Shown: positions 1-11,600 of the stretch, piece after piece
Layout: each line of letters starts with the position of its first letter
Position numbering within the stretch: position 1 is the stretch's first letter
NCBI GenBank assembly: GCA_033961575.1
Contig: CM066737.1
Location: forward strand, 66,050,771 to 66,114,770
DNA length: 64,000 nt
DNA from: Aselliscus stoliczkanus
Lineage: Eukaryota > Chordata > Mammalia > Chiroptera > Hipposideridae
Reading direction: 5' to 3'
Program-made: the position numbers and the translations under genes
The notes under the pieces: generated by a model
What the model saw: the letters and a program-made list of their open reading frames with translations, nothing else
Database searches by the model: none
What the model was told of the DNA's origin: nothing

Positions 1-735
1 GAATGGCTATTATTAACAAGAGAAATAATAACAACTGTTGGAGAGGCTGTGGAGAAAAAGGAATCCTTACACACTGCTGGTGGAAATATTAATTGGTACA
101 GCCGCTATGGAAAACTGTATGGAGTTTCCTCAAAAAATTAAGAATTACCATATGACCCAGCAATGACTCTTCTATGTATCTACCACAAAAATCTGAGAAT
201 ATTTATACATAAAGATACAGGTACCTGTATGTTCATTGCAGCATTATTCATGGTGGCTAAGACATGGAAACAATCAAAGTGCCCTTTGATAGACGATTGG
301 GAAAGAAGATGTGGTACATAAATACAATGGAATATTACTCGGCCATAAGACAACATGAGATACTGCCATTTGTGACAACATGGATGGATCTTGAGGTTAT
401 CATGCTAAGTGAAGTAAGTCAGACACAAAAAGTCGAGAACCATATGATTTCACTCATATGTGCGATATAAAACTGAAAGCAACAAAGGAAGAAGACAGAC
501 AAGCAAAAACTCATAGATACAGACAACAGATTAGTGCTTACCAGAAGGTAAGGGGGTTGTGGTAGAAGAGAGAAAAGGGGGTCAAATATATGGTGATGGA
601 AGAACTAATTCCGGGTGGTATAACCAAAATGCAATATATAGATGTCATATTATAGAAATACACACTTGAAACCTATATAATTTTACTAACCAATGTCACC
701 CCAATACATTTAATAAAAATTAAAAATAAATAAAT
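1..735 (+). mobile_element. L1 LINE, 3' end (ORF2 C-terminus plus 3' UTR)
   Basis: The sequence enters the window inside L1 ORF2. An open stretch at 264-470 holds the typical L1 ORF2 C-terminal pattern: the YINTMEYYSAI block, then TWMDLE, SEVSQ and a final MISLIC before the stop. The 3' UTR follows and ends in an A-rich tail near 715-735. Upstream of 264 the same frame is broken by stops and indels, so this is a decayed copy. The 5' part lies outside the window, so I cannot tell whether it carries the internal deletion seen in other L1s here. Identification rests on recognition of the conserved L1 C-terminus. Confidence 0.9.
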
Positions 736-2293
736 GCAATCATTTAATGAATATAATTTTTGAGCTATGAATGTTTTATAATGGTTCTGTGAAAGAACAG
801 ACCAGTGACTTCCATAAGAACCAATATATAGGGCAAATTTCTGGGCTGTCCAAATGGTTTCATAGTACAAATCCATTATGACTATGCTGCCAGAAATCAC
901 AGTTCTAGTCAGGAAGCCTAGAGATAAAACAGCAAAAGCATTTCCATAAGTGATAAATGAGTCAAAAGAACCACTTTTTATACACTTCATAGGACAGTGC
1001 TGAAGATTCTAAAAAATATATGTAAGTTAAAACTGGATATGTGCAAACTAAGTGTGTTAGAATAAGATGTTGAAGATAGAGAAAGTAGTGTTTGAGAGGC
1101 GATGTTTCTCTCTGCCAGTCTCTAATTAGCTTACTCTTATTTATTGAGGCAGAGAGTGATAGATTTAAAACTCTGAGACGGATATGAATAAAATTAGTTT
1201 TTCAAAAGAAATCCCTGAAGTTTTTTATTCAAGTTAATAGTAAGTATTAATCAGGTAATATCTGTTCTGGTTTCTCCTAGTAATTTATCTTTCTTTGAAT
1301 TATTTGAGAAGTTCAAAAATTGGAAACACACCCACTATATCCCCACTGTCTGTCTTAGGTTGGGCAGAGGAAAGATTATCTCTGAATCCAACCTATTCAG
1401 TGCTTCCTAGTGAGGAAGTTCATCTTTCATTTTTGTACATGAGTTAATTGACAATGATATCAGGTAATAACAGGATTCTGTTTCTCACTTAGTTTTTAAT
1501 CATGGTTATAAGATTATCAATTGTGAATGAGACAGCCCATGTATGAAGCCCCCTTAGGGACAGTTTATCAAGTTTATCAATTTTCCCAGAGGAAGGTGGC
1601 AAATGACCAGGAAGCCATGGCTTATAAGGTAGTGTTTCCCAAAAGTCTCTTGGCACAGAACTGTAAAAACTATTGGGAGTTGCTGCTTGATGACAGGAGA
1701 ATAGATCTGTAAAAAGTTGCATTCTGTTTAGTTTTTCTTTCCCCTCTCTCTCTTTATCTCTAGAGGATTGGACATTTTACCTGAATCAATAACACACTGC
1801 TACTATGGACCAGCTTCTTAAAGTGCAAAGCTTTTATAATATAGAAAATGTCTGTAATGATAGTCATTACAACTGACATGTAACTCCTAAAATAGCATAT
1901 TTATGAACCTGATGGAGATATTTACAACTCATTTATTATATTTCATTTATCTATATATGCAGAACATGCCTACATATGAGAACTGTTAGTACTCATTCTG
2001 TATCTTATAGCCCAAGCTAGTTTATTGGTGCTATAGCTGATATTGCCTGGGAGAATGTTAGTTTTTATTGGCAACATGGTTTAACTCATGCCATGTGAGT
2101 CAAGCAATATCTAGAACAAAGTCAAGACAATTTTTATAAATGTAGAAAATACTAGAATTATAGAATGTTAATGCCATTTTCAGGGTTTACCCTCTCATCT
2201 GTTCTGCCTCCCGCTGCACAGACCTGCTTCTGTCCCTTACCAAATATTGTGTTTCCCACCTCATTTTGCTACCACAACCTTTCTCATTCAATT
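736..2293. other. Unassigned non-coding stretch
   Basis: AT-rich sequence with no repeat I recognise and no coding signal. The short open frames here lack homology that I can see and have no codon pattern. A pyrimidine run sits at about 1738-1760. Confidence 0.5.
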
Positions 2294-2304
2294 CTATGAC
2301 TGTT

Positions 2305-2419
2305 TTTTGTTTTGTTTTGTATTTTGAGGGCAGTGTCACTGGCCCTCATATGTGGGATCCTAACCGGGGCCGCTGGCGTCCCAAGCCAGCTCCCAACCAC
2401 TGCGCCACTCGGCCGGCCC
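2305..2419 (-). mobile_element. tRNA-derived SINE, short monomer type
   Basis: Read on the minus strand, the element starts GGGCCGGCCGAGTGGCGC, has a tRNA-like A box and a B box (GGTTNGGATCCC-like), and ends in GCCCTC followed by an A-rich tail (T-rich here, 2301-2325). The unit is flanked by an approximately 10-base direct repeat, TATGACTGTT, at 2295-2304 and 2420-2429. The pattern AGTGG...GTGGTTAAGCGC resembles tRNA-Ser or tRNA-Leu, which is inference. The same short type occurs at 13782, 17327, 18153, 22880, 49773 and 53413. Confidence 0.9.
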
Positions 2420-2793
2420 TATGACTGTTGTTTTCAAAGACCGGGGAGCCTTCATAAGTTCATCAATCAAGGCTTCCTATTAAGCGCCATGCATCACCTT
2501 ATCCACTTGAGCCAAAGGAGGGGCAGATAGCTACTTTCCCTGTTGGTAAATAAAACAGGAATATGAGGGAGCCGTAAGAGCAGGCAAGAGTGATGCCAGT
2601 GAGGTATAGGAAGAGACAAAGCAACATTAACAAGACTTGGGTCAAATCTTGAGTGATTTATGTTAGAGGGGAATGATACCTTTCCCCAACTTCTTTGAAT
2701 TCCCTGAGTAGGGAATTTATTAACACACTCCTTGCAGCTAGCTCCCCACTCCTTTTAATCACGTGGCCCCAGGGGAGTTGGAATGACTTATGT

Positions 2794-3105
2794 CAGCTGT
2801 CAGCAAACCGAGGCTCTTGAGCCACATGCAGCTCTTTGGGGATATTCCATCCCAAAAGTTTGCTGACCCCTGGAAGAGCCAATCCTGTCCCTTGAAGTTT
2901 TGTGAGACCAATGAAACAAATGAAATCACCATTATGTGAATAATATCCTTTACAATTTTTATAAATGAAACTATGATAGTTTCATTTTCATTTTCAATTT
3001 TACTTCAGAGCCACAAGTATGTACCCAAATAGCTGCATGAGGCTCACGAGCCACAGTTTGCCGACCCTTGGCAGCTCCTCCGTCTCAAAAGTTTGCCGGC
3101 CCCTG
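2794..3105. mobile_element. Rearranged hAT-type non-autonomous DNA transposon (MITE)
   Basis: The ends read CAGCTGTCAGCAAAC on the left and GTTTGCCGGCCCCTG on the right, an inverted pair of the CAGGGGTCGGCAAAC type. The element is bounded by a perfect 8-base duplication, ACTTATGT, at 2786-2793 and 3106-3113, as expected for hAT transposons. It is related to the copies at 21216 and 39952 but longer. Extra terminus-like sequence lies inside, at about 2858-2872 and 3049-3070. No transposase is encoded, so movement needed an enzyme from elsewhere. Confidence 0.85.
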
Positions 3106-3113
3106 ACTTATGT

Positions 3114-4554
3114 GATTGGTAAGCAACAGGCATGCTAGGATAAGTTCCTTCTTTCTCCTTTTTGAGAATAGGCCTGCCTACAGGGATTCATATCATGTGC
3201 TGCCCCTACAGGGAAGGGGGCCTGTCCTGATTCAGTGCTGCTATGAAATTGTGAATTCCGTGGTCTGATTCCAAGGTTTACTATCTATAACTTCACTTGA
3301 TTAACAGAACTAAAGCTACATCCTTCAACTAATACTACATCAGTAATAATAGCATCCATGTTTTGGTTCTCTATCACCCTCTCTTGTGTGCTATTTTTCA
3401 ATTTGTTCAGATCCTGGGCAGGGAACCTCTCAGAGACCTCAAGAGTATGCAGAAGTGTGGGTTAAAATATTCAAATGAATAACAAATTGTGTGGTTGTCT
3501 TTAAAATCACTATTCAGTTTTTAAAAACCCAAAGAGCAGATTCCAATTTTAACTTTACTATCTGCAAAAATGTCACAAAAATAGCATTTCCCACATGTAA
3601 AATATTTAGTTCATATAAATGCTGATTCTGGAATTCTGATCACTCTAATTATCATTTGAACTTTGACTTGTGTTGAAATTTCACATACTTTCATTGGTAA
3701 ATGAAATATAGTAAGGGTATATTTGGTTGAAAAATATGCTATTGACCATTAATATTTTCAGACATCCTTTTTTTAAAAGAGGAAAGTCATTCTAATATTG
3801 AAAAGCTATTTGGTGTTTAATGGAGATAATTTTAAAGAATGATTTTACAACATTCCAATGCATGAACAAATATAACCTCCCAAATTCCATAAAATAAATT
3901 TTGATTTTTAAAAATATGTCAGTTTTTTTGAGGGAGCAATGCTGGGAAATCAAATAATCTCATGGACGTACTCAAATTCCTAATGGATTGCAACTCATTA
4001 TTTTAAATGATGATAATGAAGAAAAAAATCCTGATATTGGAAAAAAAGAACTTTTCTTACATGTGACAAGATGCAATCAATACAATTTGATAGTTAGAAA
4101 TTGCCAACAAAATGATGTGGACCCATTCAGCAGTGACCTTTGCAGGAATGGCCTGACAGGCAGAGAAATCAAAAAATAAAAATTTCACCACATGAATCAT
4201 CAGCTAGAGTGGGGAAAATTTTTCATTAAAACTTAAGCCAATCTCCATTTCTACTCACCATCAGATATACCTCTTGGGCTTTTCGAATTTATAGATAATT
4301 CAAGTAGATAGTTTCATGCCAGAAAAAGTTACCCACAATGATTCACATAGGGATTTTGAAATCCTTGTCAAACAACCTTACAGATACCTACTTTCTAGAG
4401 TAGTCCAGGGCTTAGCTGTCTTCAGGGTGAATCCTGATAAAGAAGGACAACATTCTGTGGGTACTGCCCCAGGGAACAGCTTCAGCACAGGCACATCTGC
4501 TTCACCATCTCATAAATCTCTATAATTATTTCTTAAAATTAGCTGACATATTAA
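3114..4554. other. Unassigned non-coding stretch
   Basis: Unique-looking AT-rich sequence. The reading frame at 3988-4179 is lysine- and asparagine-rich and looks like chance. No recognisable repeat. Confidence 0.5.
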
Positions 4555-4735
4555 TTTGTGATATAGAGTGCACTGAACAAGGATTCAAGAGAACTTAATT
4601 CTAGTTTGGGTTATGTTGTTGAGCTATATAATCTTGGACCAACCACTTAGGATCTTTGGGTTTTAATTTCCACTTGTATAAAATATGAGAGCTAAGGTAT
4701 TTAAAATTCTATTCCATTCTGAATATACTAATTCT
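4555..4735 (+). repeat. MIR-type ancient SINE, diverged
   Basis: The sequence follows the MIR core order: a sample-like GATTCAAGAGAACTTAATTC block, then CTTGGACCAACCACTTAGGATCTTTGGGTTT and TGTATAAAATATGAGA. Strongly diverged, so the edges are approximate. Confidence 0.6.
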
Positions 4736-5378
4736 ATCATTTTACTTATTGTGGACCAACAAAGAATATAAACAAAGAGACAAAATTATACTATTTAATT
4801 TATTGATAAAAAAAGGCCCATAGGAATCTGGGGGCAGGTATCGTTCACTGATCAGATTAATTTCATGGCATTAAAACTGGGTCTACACAGAAGATGCACT
4901 ACCTGTACATAGTTATATTTGCATGCAAGGGGTTTTCAGGCATAGCATTTGAGGGATGCTCAGAAACTACTAGAATCTGTCACTGTTTATTTAAATTATT
5001 ATCCCTAAACTTTCATCTGCATGTCGCTCAAATGGAAATTTAAAAAACCCTGTTGGTGGCAGCAATAATTTAGTTTTACCTTTCATAAAAATAAATCAAG
5101 CATAAGATATACAGGCAATTAAGTGGAAAAAAGTTAACTATACAGTAGAAGCTTTCTCCTCCTCCAACACGTTGAAATACATTTTAAATTACTAACTTTA
5201 AAAACTAAGAAAGGTATTTCATTGTTGTCCACGCTATAGATAATACTATATGCATTCGCATCTCCCTTCTAGCTCCAGAGTATACACATACCCTTATTGA
5301 TGAACCTTTCAGTGCCATAGAGATGCTAACATTTTTTTCTCTGCATGTCATTCCGATTATCCCTTTCACACTACTCTC
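4736..5378. other. Unassigned non-coding stretch
   Basis: AT-rich, no coding signal and no repeat recognised up to the SINE target site at 5379. Confidence 0.5.
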
Positions 5379-5393
5379 TAGATAGCTGGGTAT

Positions 5394-5536
5394 CGGGCCA
5401 GCCGAGTGGCTCAGTTGATTAAGCCCTCGCTCAAGAGTGCGAGCTGAGCTCTGAGCAATAGCAGTTCAATGCCCAGCCCGAGCTGAGCTGCCGCTAAGCT
5501 GCCAACAGGTGGCGGATGGCTCAGCTAAAAAAAAAA
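5394..5536 (+). mobile_element. tRNA-derived SINE, second type (GCTGAGCT body)
   Basis: It begins GGGCCAGCCGAGTGGCTCAG, a head like the short SINE, but the body differs: CGAGCTGAGCTCTGAGCAATAGCAGTTC, then GCTGCCAACAGGTGGCGGATGGCTCAGCT, and an A tail. A perfect 15-base duplication, TAGATAGCTGGGTAT, flanks it at 5379-5393 and 5537-5551. The 3' half of this type is also found at the end of the dimer at 55605-55790. The clean duplication suggests a fairly recent insertion. Confidence 0.9.
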
Positions 5537-5551
5537 TAGATAGCTGGGTAT

Positions 5552-6117
5552 TGTGTTGTGGTAGGTTTACAACTGAAGAAACACAAACTGGTTTGAGCAA
5601 TACTGGACAGCCAGTTTAAGGACAAATGTGTGAATTCAATTACTGTTTCAAATCTCCATTGACCTTTTGCTTTTCCCTTTGTCTATACTGACAGTGCTTC
5701 TATAGCTCTTGAATATCCTAAATTCTCTTATTTATGGATAGAGCTCCCTGCTTATGACCTGCATCCACTTTGACAATGCACATGTAGTTTATGTTTTCTC
5801 CTGTGTATATAATTTTGCTATTTGTCTTATCTATAGTTATTTGATATTGGTAATGAAAAGTGTGGGCCTAAACCAAAGATATGCAACCAGTGTGCCTCTG
5901 GTGTGTAGGAGATGGGTCACAGATGAGCTGAGACATCATTTCACTCAGTCCTGGGGTGGCTGGCTAGGACTTGGGGTGGCTGTGTAGAGCCTGGAGTAGC
6001 CAGAGCCCCTGGAGTCCTGTTGTCTCTTTCTAAGAGCAGGCTTCTCTGGAAATGGCAGTGTGCTTTACTAGTACATATGTTATCATTTTCTAGAACTAGA
6101 AAAGCGATGATCTTGCT
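5552..6117. other. Unassigned non-coding stretch
   Basis: No repeat or gene recognised. GGGGTGGCT-like blocks recur near 5950-6000 but do not form a regular array. Confidence 0.45.
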
Positions 6118-6275
6118 AGTTAAAGTACAGCCCTCAGGAACCATCATGATCATTTGGGGATGTGTAGGAAATGCAGAGCCTCATTTCCCATCTAACATAT
6201 CAGAATCCATATTTTCACAAGAACATAAGGTGATTCTTATGCACAGTAGAATTTGAGAAGCTCTGGGCTGAGCTA
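6118..6275. repeat. MER5-like hAT-Charlie fragment
   Basis: The order GGAAATGCAGAGCCTCATTTCC, then CAGAATCCATATTTTCACAAG, then GGTGATTCTTATGCACAGTAGAATTTGAGAAGCTC follows the MER5A/B consensus as I remember it. It is diverged and has no clean ends. Two better copies lie at 12665 and 12845. Confidence 0.6.
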
Positions 6276-6697
6276 TATCCTTGGTGCTCAGATGGTTTGC
6301 AACCTTATCTGCACTGCAAAATCTCCTTGCTGGGGATGGGGCTTTTACAATTCCTGATGTCCAGACTGCACAAATGGCTAGGATCTAAGGGACTGGGTCC
6401 TAGGCATAGTGCTTTTAAGATTTCTCAGGTGATTTCAATATGCAGTCAATGTTGATTACCACTGATCTGGCACATTTCTAGTAGGTGGGCACTACATGTA
6501 ACAATACCAAAAATCCGAAAGGAAAGTATAATATGGTAATCAGCCACTCACTGTGTGTTGCACAATGCTGATATGTGTTGGTGTGGGTGTGTAGTGGGAG
6601 CAGTGAAATAAGAGGGAATTGTGTACCATGGAGATAGGCATAATTTATAGAAGCCTTTGTAAGTGTTGACAACTTTGAATTGGGTTTCAGCTGTCAT

Positions 6698-7204
6698 ATT
6701 TTTTTTTAAGATTTTTATTGGGGAATTGGGAAGGGGAAGAGTGTTGGGGAATTGGGGAAGGGTAACATTGTGTTTTTCCAGGACTCATTAGCTCCAAGTC
6801 AAGTTGTTGTCCTTCAATCTTAGTTGTGAAGGGCGCAAGCTTAGCTCTAAGTCCAGTCGCCGCTTTCAATCTCATTGCAGTGGGTGGGGGGGGGGCGGAA
6901 GGGCATAGTCCACCATCTCATGAGGGAGTCCAACCGGCAACCTTGTTGCACACTGAGCCATGCAGGTGTCTGGCTAGTGGCTGCTCAGCTCAAGGTTCTG
7001 TGTTCAATCTTAGTTGCCAGGGGGCACAGCTCACCATCCCATATGGGTGTCGAACTGGCAACCTTGTTGTTAAGAGCACACGCTCTCACCAGCTCAGCGG
7101 CAGCTCAGCTCAGGCACAGCTCACTGGCCCATGTGGGAAATGAACCAGCGACTCTGTTGCTCAGAGTGCGTGCTCTTAACAAACGGAGCCATTCGGCCAG
7201 CCCA
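6698..7204 (-). mobile_element. Long composite tRNA-derived SINE with repeated tRNA-like modules
   Basis: On the minus strand the head matches the short SINE (GGGCTGGCCGAATGGCTCCG). The body is much longer, about 500 bases. Three similar modules follow one another, each with CAACAAGGTTGCCGGTT-like or GCAACAGAGTCGCTGGTT-like B-box sequence and a downstream CCCATATGGGATGGTGAGCT-like block (plus-strand positions near 7110-7190, 7020-7085 and 6915-6960). The 3' tail reads CCCAATTCCCCAATAAAAATCTT then A's. The flanks CAGCTGTCAT (6688-6697) and CAGGTGTCAT (7205-7214) are a 10-base duplication with one mismatch. The tail is shared with the composite at 38077. Confidence 0.85.
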
Positions 7205-7214
7205 CAGGTGTCAT

Positions 7215-7821
7215 TTTTTAAATAAAATAATCTACCCCAAAGGAAGAAATTTGTCTCTTTTCTCAATTGTGTTACCCCTAGCCATGGTGATGGCTGCCGT
7301 GGTGTGAAGGCCAGGGTAAGATCTTCAACAAATGCTAGTTCAAAATATACTGTTTCCCTCAATCAACTTAGGTTACCCCTTGCTTTTATGTTTCACTTTG
7401 ATTCTGCTATCAAATTTTAAAAGCCATAACCCATTTTTCTTGGAAAACTATCTTCAAAGAAAAAAGCTATTTTGATAGCTGCAACTGAGATATTTCTTCA
7501 AATTACTTATGTACGTAGAAGATTCTGTCAGGAAAAGATGAACATAAAGTAAAATAAGAAGAAACATTGAAAGCTAACAGCCATGGAAATGAGAAGAATG
7601 AATAGATTTATTTCCTCATTCTTGTTTTAGAATTCTTATAAAATTTTTATAATAGCCCTTAGGAACAGTAATAAGTGTCCAGAGAATCTTGGTTTCTTCT
7701 ATCACCACCACCCGAGATTTCAGGAGATGGCGTTTCAGGGTTATCACCTTAGGAACTCAGCTTTTCTCACTCAGTATTGACCTAGCACCCAGACCAGCTA
7801 TGTAGTCACATGAAATATTTG
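7215..7821. other. Unassigned non-coding stretch
   Basis: AT-rich, no repeat or coding signal recognised. Confidence 0.45.
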
Positions 7822-8100
7822 TATAAAATTATCTGTGATTGCTGAAACAAATTATCACAAATTTAGTGGCTTAAAACCATGGAAATCTATTCTTCTCACT
7901 GTTCTGGAGGCCAGAAGTCCAAACTCAGTATCACTGGGCTGAGATCAAGGTGTGCCCAGGGCCACACTGCCCCTGAAGGTTCTAGAGGAGAATCCATTCT
8001 TTGCCAATTCCAGCTTCTGGTGGCTATCAACATTACTTGGCTTGTGGCTGCATCACTCCAGTCTCTGCCTCTGTGTTCACATAGCTTCTTTAAGCAGTGC
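7822..8100. repeat. Ancient placental repeat, MaLR-LTR-like
   Basis: It contains the widespread series AAATTATCACAAATTTAGTGGCTTAAA, GTTCTGGAGGCCAGAAGTCC, GAGATCAAGGTGTGCCCAGGGCCAC and CTTCTGGTGGCTATCAACATTAC. The family name is uncertain from memory. Related pieces occur at 10235-10370 and 41755-42115. No TSD is visible. Confidence 0.65.
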
Positions 8101-8589
8101 ACAGAACCCGAGGGTGCAAATGATAAATCAACTATGTATTATAACTGCAGTGTACACCTAAGAAGGCTTCTTAGGGAAACCATGTTTCTGGATACCTTTT
8201 TTCATCACCTGTGGTTATCATTGCTGGCACAGCTCCATCTGTCTGGATCCCTATCATGTTCAATTTCATCTGCTAAGTTCACCGTGGTTCTATCAGTATT
8301 TAAAGCCAGAATCTTTGCTTTCTCAATGTCCCTTGTCCCAGCTCCAGTAAAATGCTTTATGTGAGGCTGGTTTCACTGAAATAGGGCTGACCTGGCAGAA
8401 GTTTGCAACTAGTGAATGCTTAGCTTATTCACTCAAGTAGCTATTTCTAGATAGTGTCTATGGCTCTAATGTACAAAACTGAAGAGATTGACATTTTACA
8501 TTTAAAATAATTTTTAATATCATTTCATTAAGAGGTAAACAACACCGCAACTCTCCATTTTGCTGTTCAATGAGCATAAAGTTTCAATT

Positions 8590-8720
8590 ATACAAGATGA
8601 ATAAGTTCTAGAGTTCTGCTGTACAATATCATGCCTATAGTTAACAATATTGTATACATGAGAATTTAAGAGGGTAGATCTCATGTTGCATTCTTATGAC
8701 AATAAAAAATATTTTAAAAA
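8590..8720 (+). repeat. Old L1M 3' UTR fragment
   Basis: AAGATGAATAAGTTCTAGAG, the ATAGTTAACAATATTGTATAC block and GAGGGTAGATCTCATG follow the familiar 3' UTR of old mammalian L1s. It is short and lacks an intact tail. Confidence 0.6.
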
Positions 8721-10211
8721 GGTAAACAACACATACGCCAAATGTGCATATCACAAGGTACATAATTCTAGGTGAACTCATGTCCTTTTTCACCAACCTC
8801 CTATGACCTGTTCTTTAACTCTAGAAACTGTCTGTTATTGTCCTAGTTTCAGCTGTGTTCTTTTACTAAATACTCTCAGGTATCAGCTGAGCATGGCAGC
8901 CATGTTTCTTTAATTGGAATGAACCTTTGAATATCCAGGCTATGTTTCTCAGATGACTCTTAATTCCTCTTCTCTGGCCTTAACGACTATATTCCAGTGC
9001 CTTGCTCACTGCCAGTCACATAGTGGGTGCTTACAAACTACCTGCTGAATGAGTGGAAGGAAAGGCTGTCTTCTGATTTGGTAAGGGAGCAAACTAACTA
9101 GCTTACTTACTTCTGATTAAACCAGACTGGTAACATCTGGTAATGATCATGAACTGTTTCCCTTCCTAAATTATATATAGAACTGTTTCTTAGAGACATT
9201 GGACTTTATCTCCTTTGAAAAGGTTCAAAATATTTTGAACATAATCAATTTTTAAGAACATCGTTAGTATCTACCCCATACCCAATATCTAGCCTTGATT
9301 CTATGGAATAACCTATACTCAATTGACATTGTCTGAGAGGAGCTGTGGAGTCAACTATTTCCCTCATTCTGACTTATGGCTCCTTTTTTCCAATTCCTCA
9401 CTGGTTTTCCATTCCATGAATGTTTAAATCTATGTATTTTTTTAATCTATTACTGAATACCCACTAGAAATTTACATATGTAGACAAATTCATTTACATA
9501 GTTTTACTTAAGATCTGTGTCTGAAAACATAGATAATGCATAGGTTAGAAAAGATTATTCACCTACCTAGCTTCGTGAAAAATATATTGAATGAAAGACT
9601 GGTGTCCAGTATCATAGAACAATATTTTGTGAATTATAATCATGGTAAGTGAAAATGTGTTTAAATTGCTATAAAGTCTATTTGCATTTCACAGCATAAA
9701 TCCCTGCTCACCTCCGAATTTATAGGCTGAAACTTGTAAACATGGCATAGTATTAAGTAAAAGAAAAATATACTGGTGGTAATAGAAATCTAAAGGTAAT
9801 GATTGCAAACTTGTTCATTTTCTTTATGACAATTTCCAGATGGAGTTGCATGGAGCTGGAATACTTGGGGAGAATGCTAAATGTGTTAGTATATTGCTTA
9901 ACTCTTTAGAGCATGAGTAAGAGTTAAACTAGTTGGTTTCTTAGGGCTATTAATGTAGCCAAATGAAGCAAAAGAAATGCAATTACTTGGTGATATGCAG
10001 GACAGTTAATCCCAGTATGTTCTCTCAACACAGTTTATGAAATTTATACCCAAAGAACTAAAGTGGATAAGACATTTTGTATAACTAACATTTCCATATA
10101 GCAAAAGTTAACTTTCTGAGTGCCAGAGCTTTCTTTAACTGATTTCATTTTGTAAAAGTTTCCAAAAAATGTGATACACGTCTTTCCTACCTCATTAAGT
10201 ATGTGATACTG
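8721..10211. other. Mostly unassigned, with a probable L2 piece
   Basis: The part at about 8930-9060 (CAGTGCCTTGCTCACTGCCAGTCACATAGTGGGTGCTTACAAA, TGAATGAGTGG) resembles the L2 3' end on the plus strand. The remainder is AT-rich and unassigned. Confidence 0.5.
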
Positions 10212-10224
10212 TCATCTGATTTTT

Positions 10225-11587
10225 GTTTTTTTAAACAAAAGAAACTTATTTTTTCACAGTTCTGGAGGTTAGAAGTCTGAGATCAAGGTCCTAGCGGAGT
10301 AGTTTTTTTTCTGAAGGCTCTCTTCTGGCCTACACCTTACCTCAGTCTATGTCTTAGTCCCCTCTTCTCTTTTTAAAAAGTATATATTTTTATTTTTCAA
10401 TTAGAGTTACATACAATGTTATATTAGTTTCAGGTATACAAAACAGTGATTAAACATTTATATAGCTTAAGAAGTGAGCATCCTGACAAATCTAGTACCC
10501 ATCTGACACCATGCACAGTTAATACAATATTATTGACTATATTACCTATGCTGTACTTTACATCCCTGTGACTATTTTGTAACTACCAATTTGTGCTTAA
10601 TCCTTCCTCCTTTTTCACCCATTCCCCTAACCCCACTCCCATCTGGCAACCCTCAAAATGTTCTCTATATCTATGAGTTTGTTTCTGTTTTTTTTGTTCA
10701 TTTATTTTGTTTTTTAGGTTCCACATGTAAGTGAAATTATATGATATTTGTCTTTCTCTGATTAATTTCACCTAGTACAATACCCTATAGGTCCATCTAT
10801 GTTGTTGTAGATAGATGGCAAGATCTCATTCCTTTTTATGGCTGAGTAGTATTCCACTGTGTATACGAGTATGTACCACCTCTTCTTTATCCATTCATCT
10901 ATTGATGGACACACAGGTTGCCTCCATATCTTGCTTATTGCAAATAATGCTGCAATGAACATATGGATGTATATGTCTTTTTGAATCCATGTTTTGGGTT
11001 TCTTCAAATAAATACCCAGAGGTAGAATTCTTGGGTTCTTCTTTGTCTCTTGTTATAGCCTTTGTTTTAAAGTCTATTTTGTCTGTCATAAGTATTGTTA
11101 CCCCAGCACTTTTTTTTTGGTGGGGGCAGAGGTTTTCCACTATCATGAAATGCATTTCCCATCCCTTTTCTTCCATTCTGTGTGTGGTTTTCAATCTGAA
11201 GTGAGTCTCTTGTAGGCAGCATATATAAGGGTCTTGTTCACTTATCCACTCAGCCATCCTATGTCTTTTGATTGGAACATTTAATCCATTTACATTTAAA
11301 GTAATTATTGGTAGATATGTAGTTGTTGCCATTTTATTATTCATATTTTTTATTATTTTTTTCTTCTTCTATGAGAAGTCCCTTTAGCATTCCTTGTAAT
11401 ACTGGTTTAGTGCTGATGAACTCCGTTAGGTTTTTCTTGTCTGGGAAGCTGTTTATCTCTCCTTTTGATTCTAAATGGTAGCCTTGCTGGGTAGAGTAAC
11501 CTTGGTTGTAGATCCTTGCTTTCTATCACTTGAATATTTCATGCCAATTCCTTCTGGCCTGCAAAGTTTCTGTTGAGAAATCAGCTC
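10225..11587 (-). mobile_element. L1 LINE, type C: internally deleted, 5'-truncated, with extra 3' sequence
   Basis: A 13-base perfect duplication, TCATCTGATTTTT, flanks it at 10212-10224 and 11588-11600. In element order (minus strand) it holds a piece of ORF1 C-terminus (about 11380-11587), the start of ORF2 (methionine codon at 11330-11332), and then a jump at about 11036-11046 straight to the far C-terminal part of ORF2 and the 3' UTR. The reverse transcriptase region is absent. The L1 3' UTR ends near 10380. The remaining approximately 150 bases (10225-10378) are not L1 but resemble the ancient repeat seen at 7822, and end in a short A tail. The same ORF2 junction occurs in the L1s at 27518 and 34640. 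Confidence 0.9.
10895..11332 (-). pseudogene. L1 ORF2 remnant: endonuclease start fused to the C-terminal region
   Basis: From the methionine at 11330-11332 the translation begins with the endonuclease N-terminus, including NVNGLN and CCLQETHF, which hold the Asn and Glu positions of the L1 endonuclease active site. It continues through GVTILMTDKIDFK to TRDKE. At that point it joins ORF2 sequence from near the C-terminus in a different frame, so the last approximately 45 residues are not native ORF2 sequence. The GDFN and IDH active-site blocks and the whole reverse transcriptase are missing, so no enzyme activity is expected. The 145-codon fused frame is open, but I see no reason to think it is translated. 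Confidence 0.8.
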
Positions 11588-11600
11588 TCATCTGATTTTT

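Noticed and set aside
2305..2419. A functional tRNA gene at any SINE head
   Set aside because: The tRNA-like boxes are inside SINEs with A tails and target duplications. No unit has a complete cloverleaf with a plausible anticodon and acceptor stem.
7879..8364. A 161-codon open frame
   Set aside because: It starts inside an ancient repeat and shows no domain or splice context.
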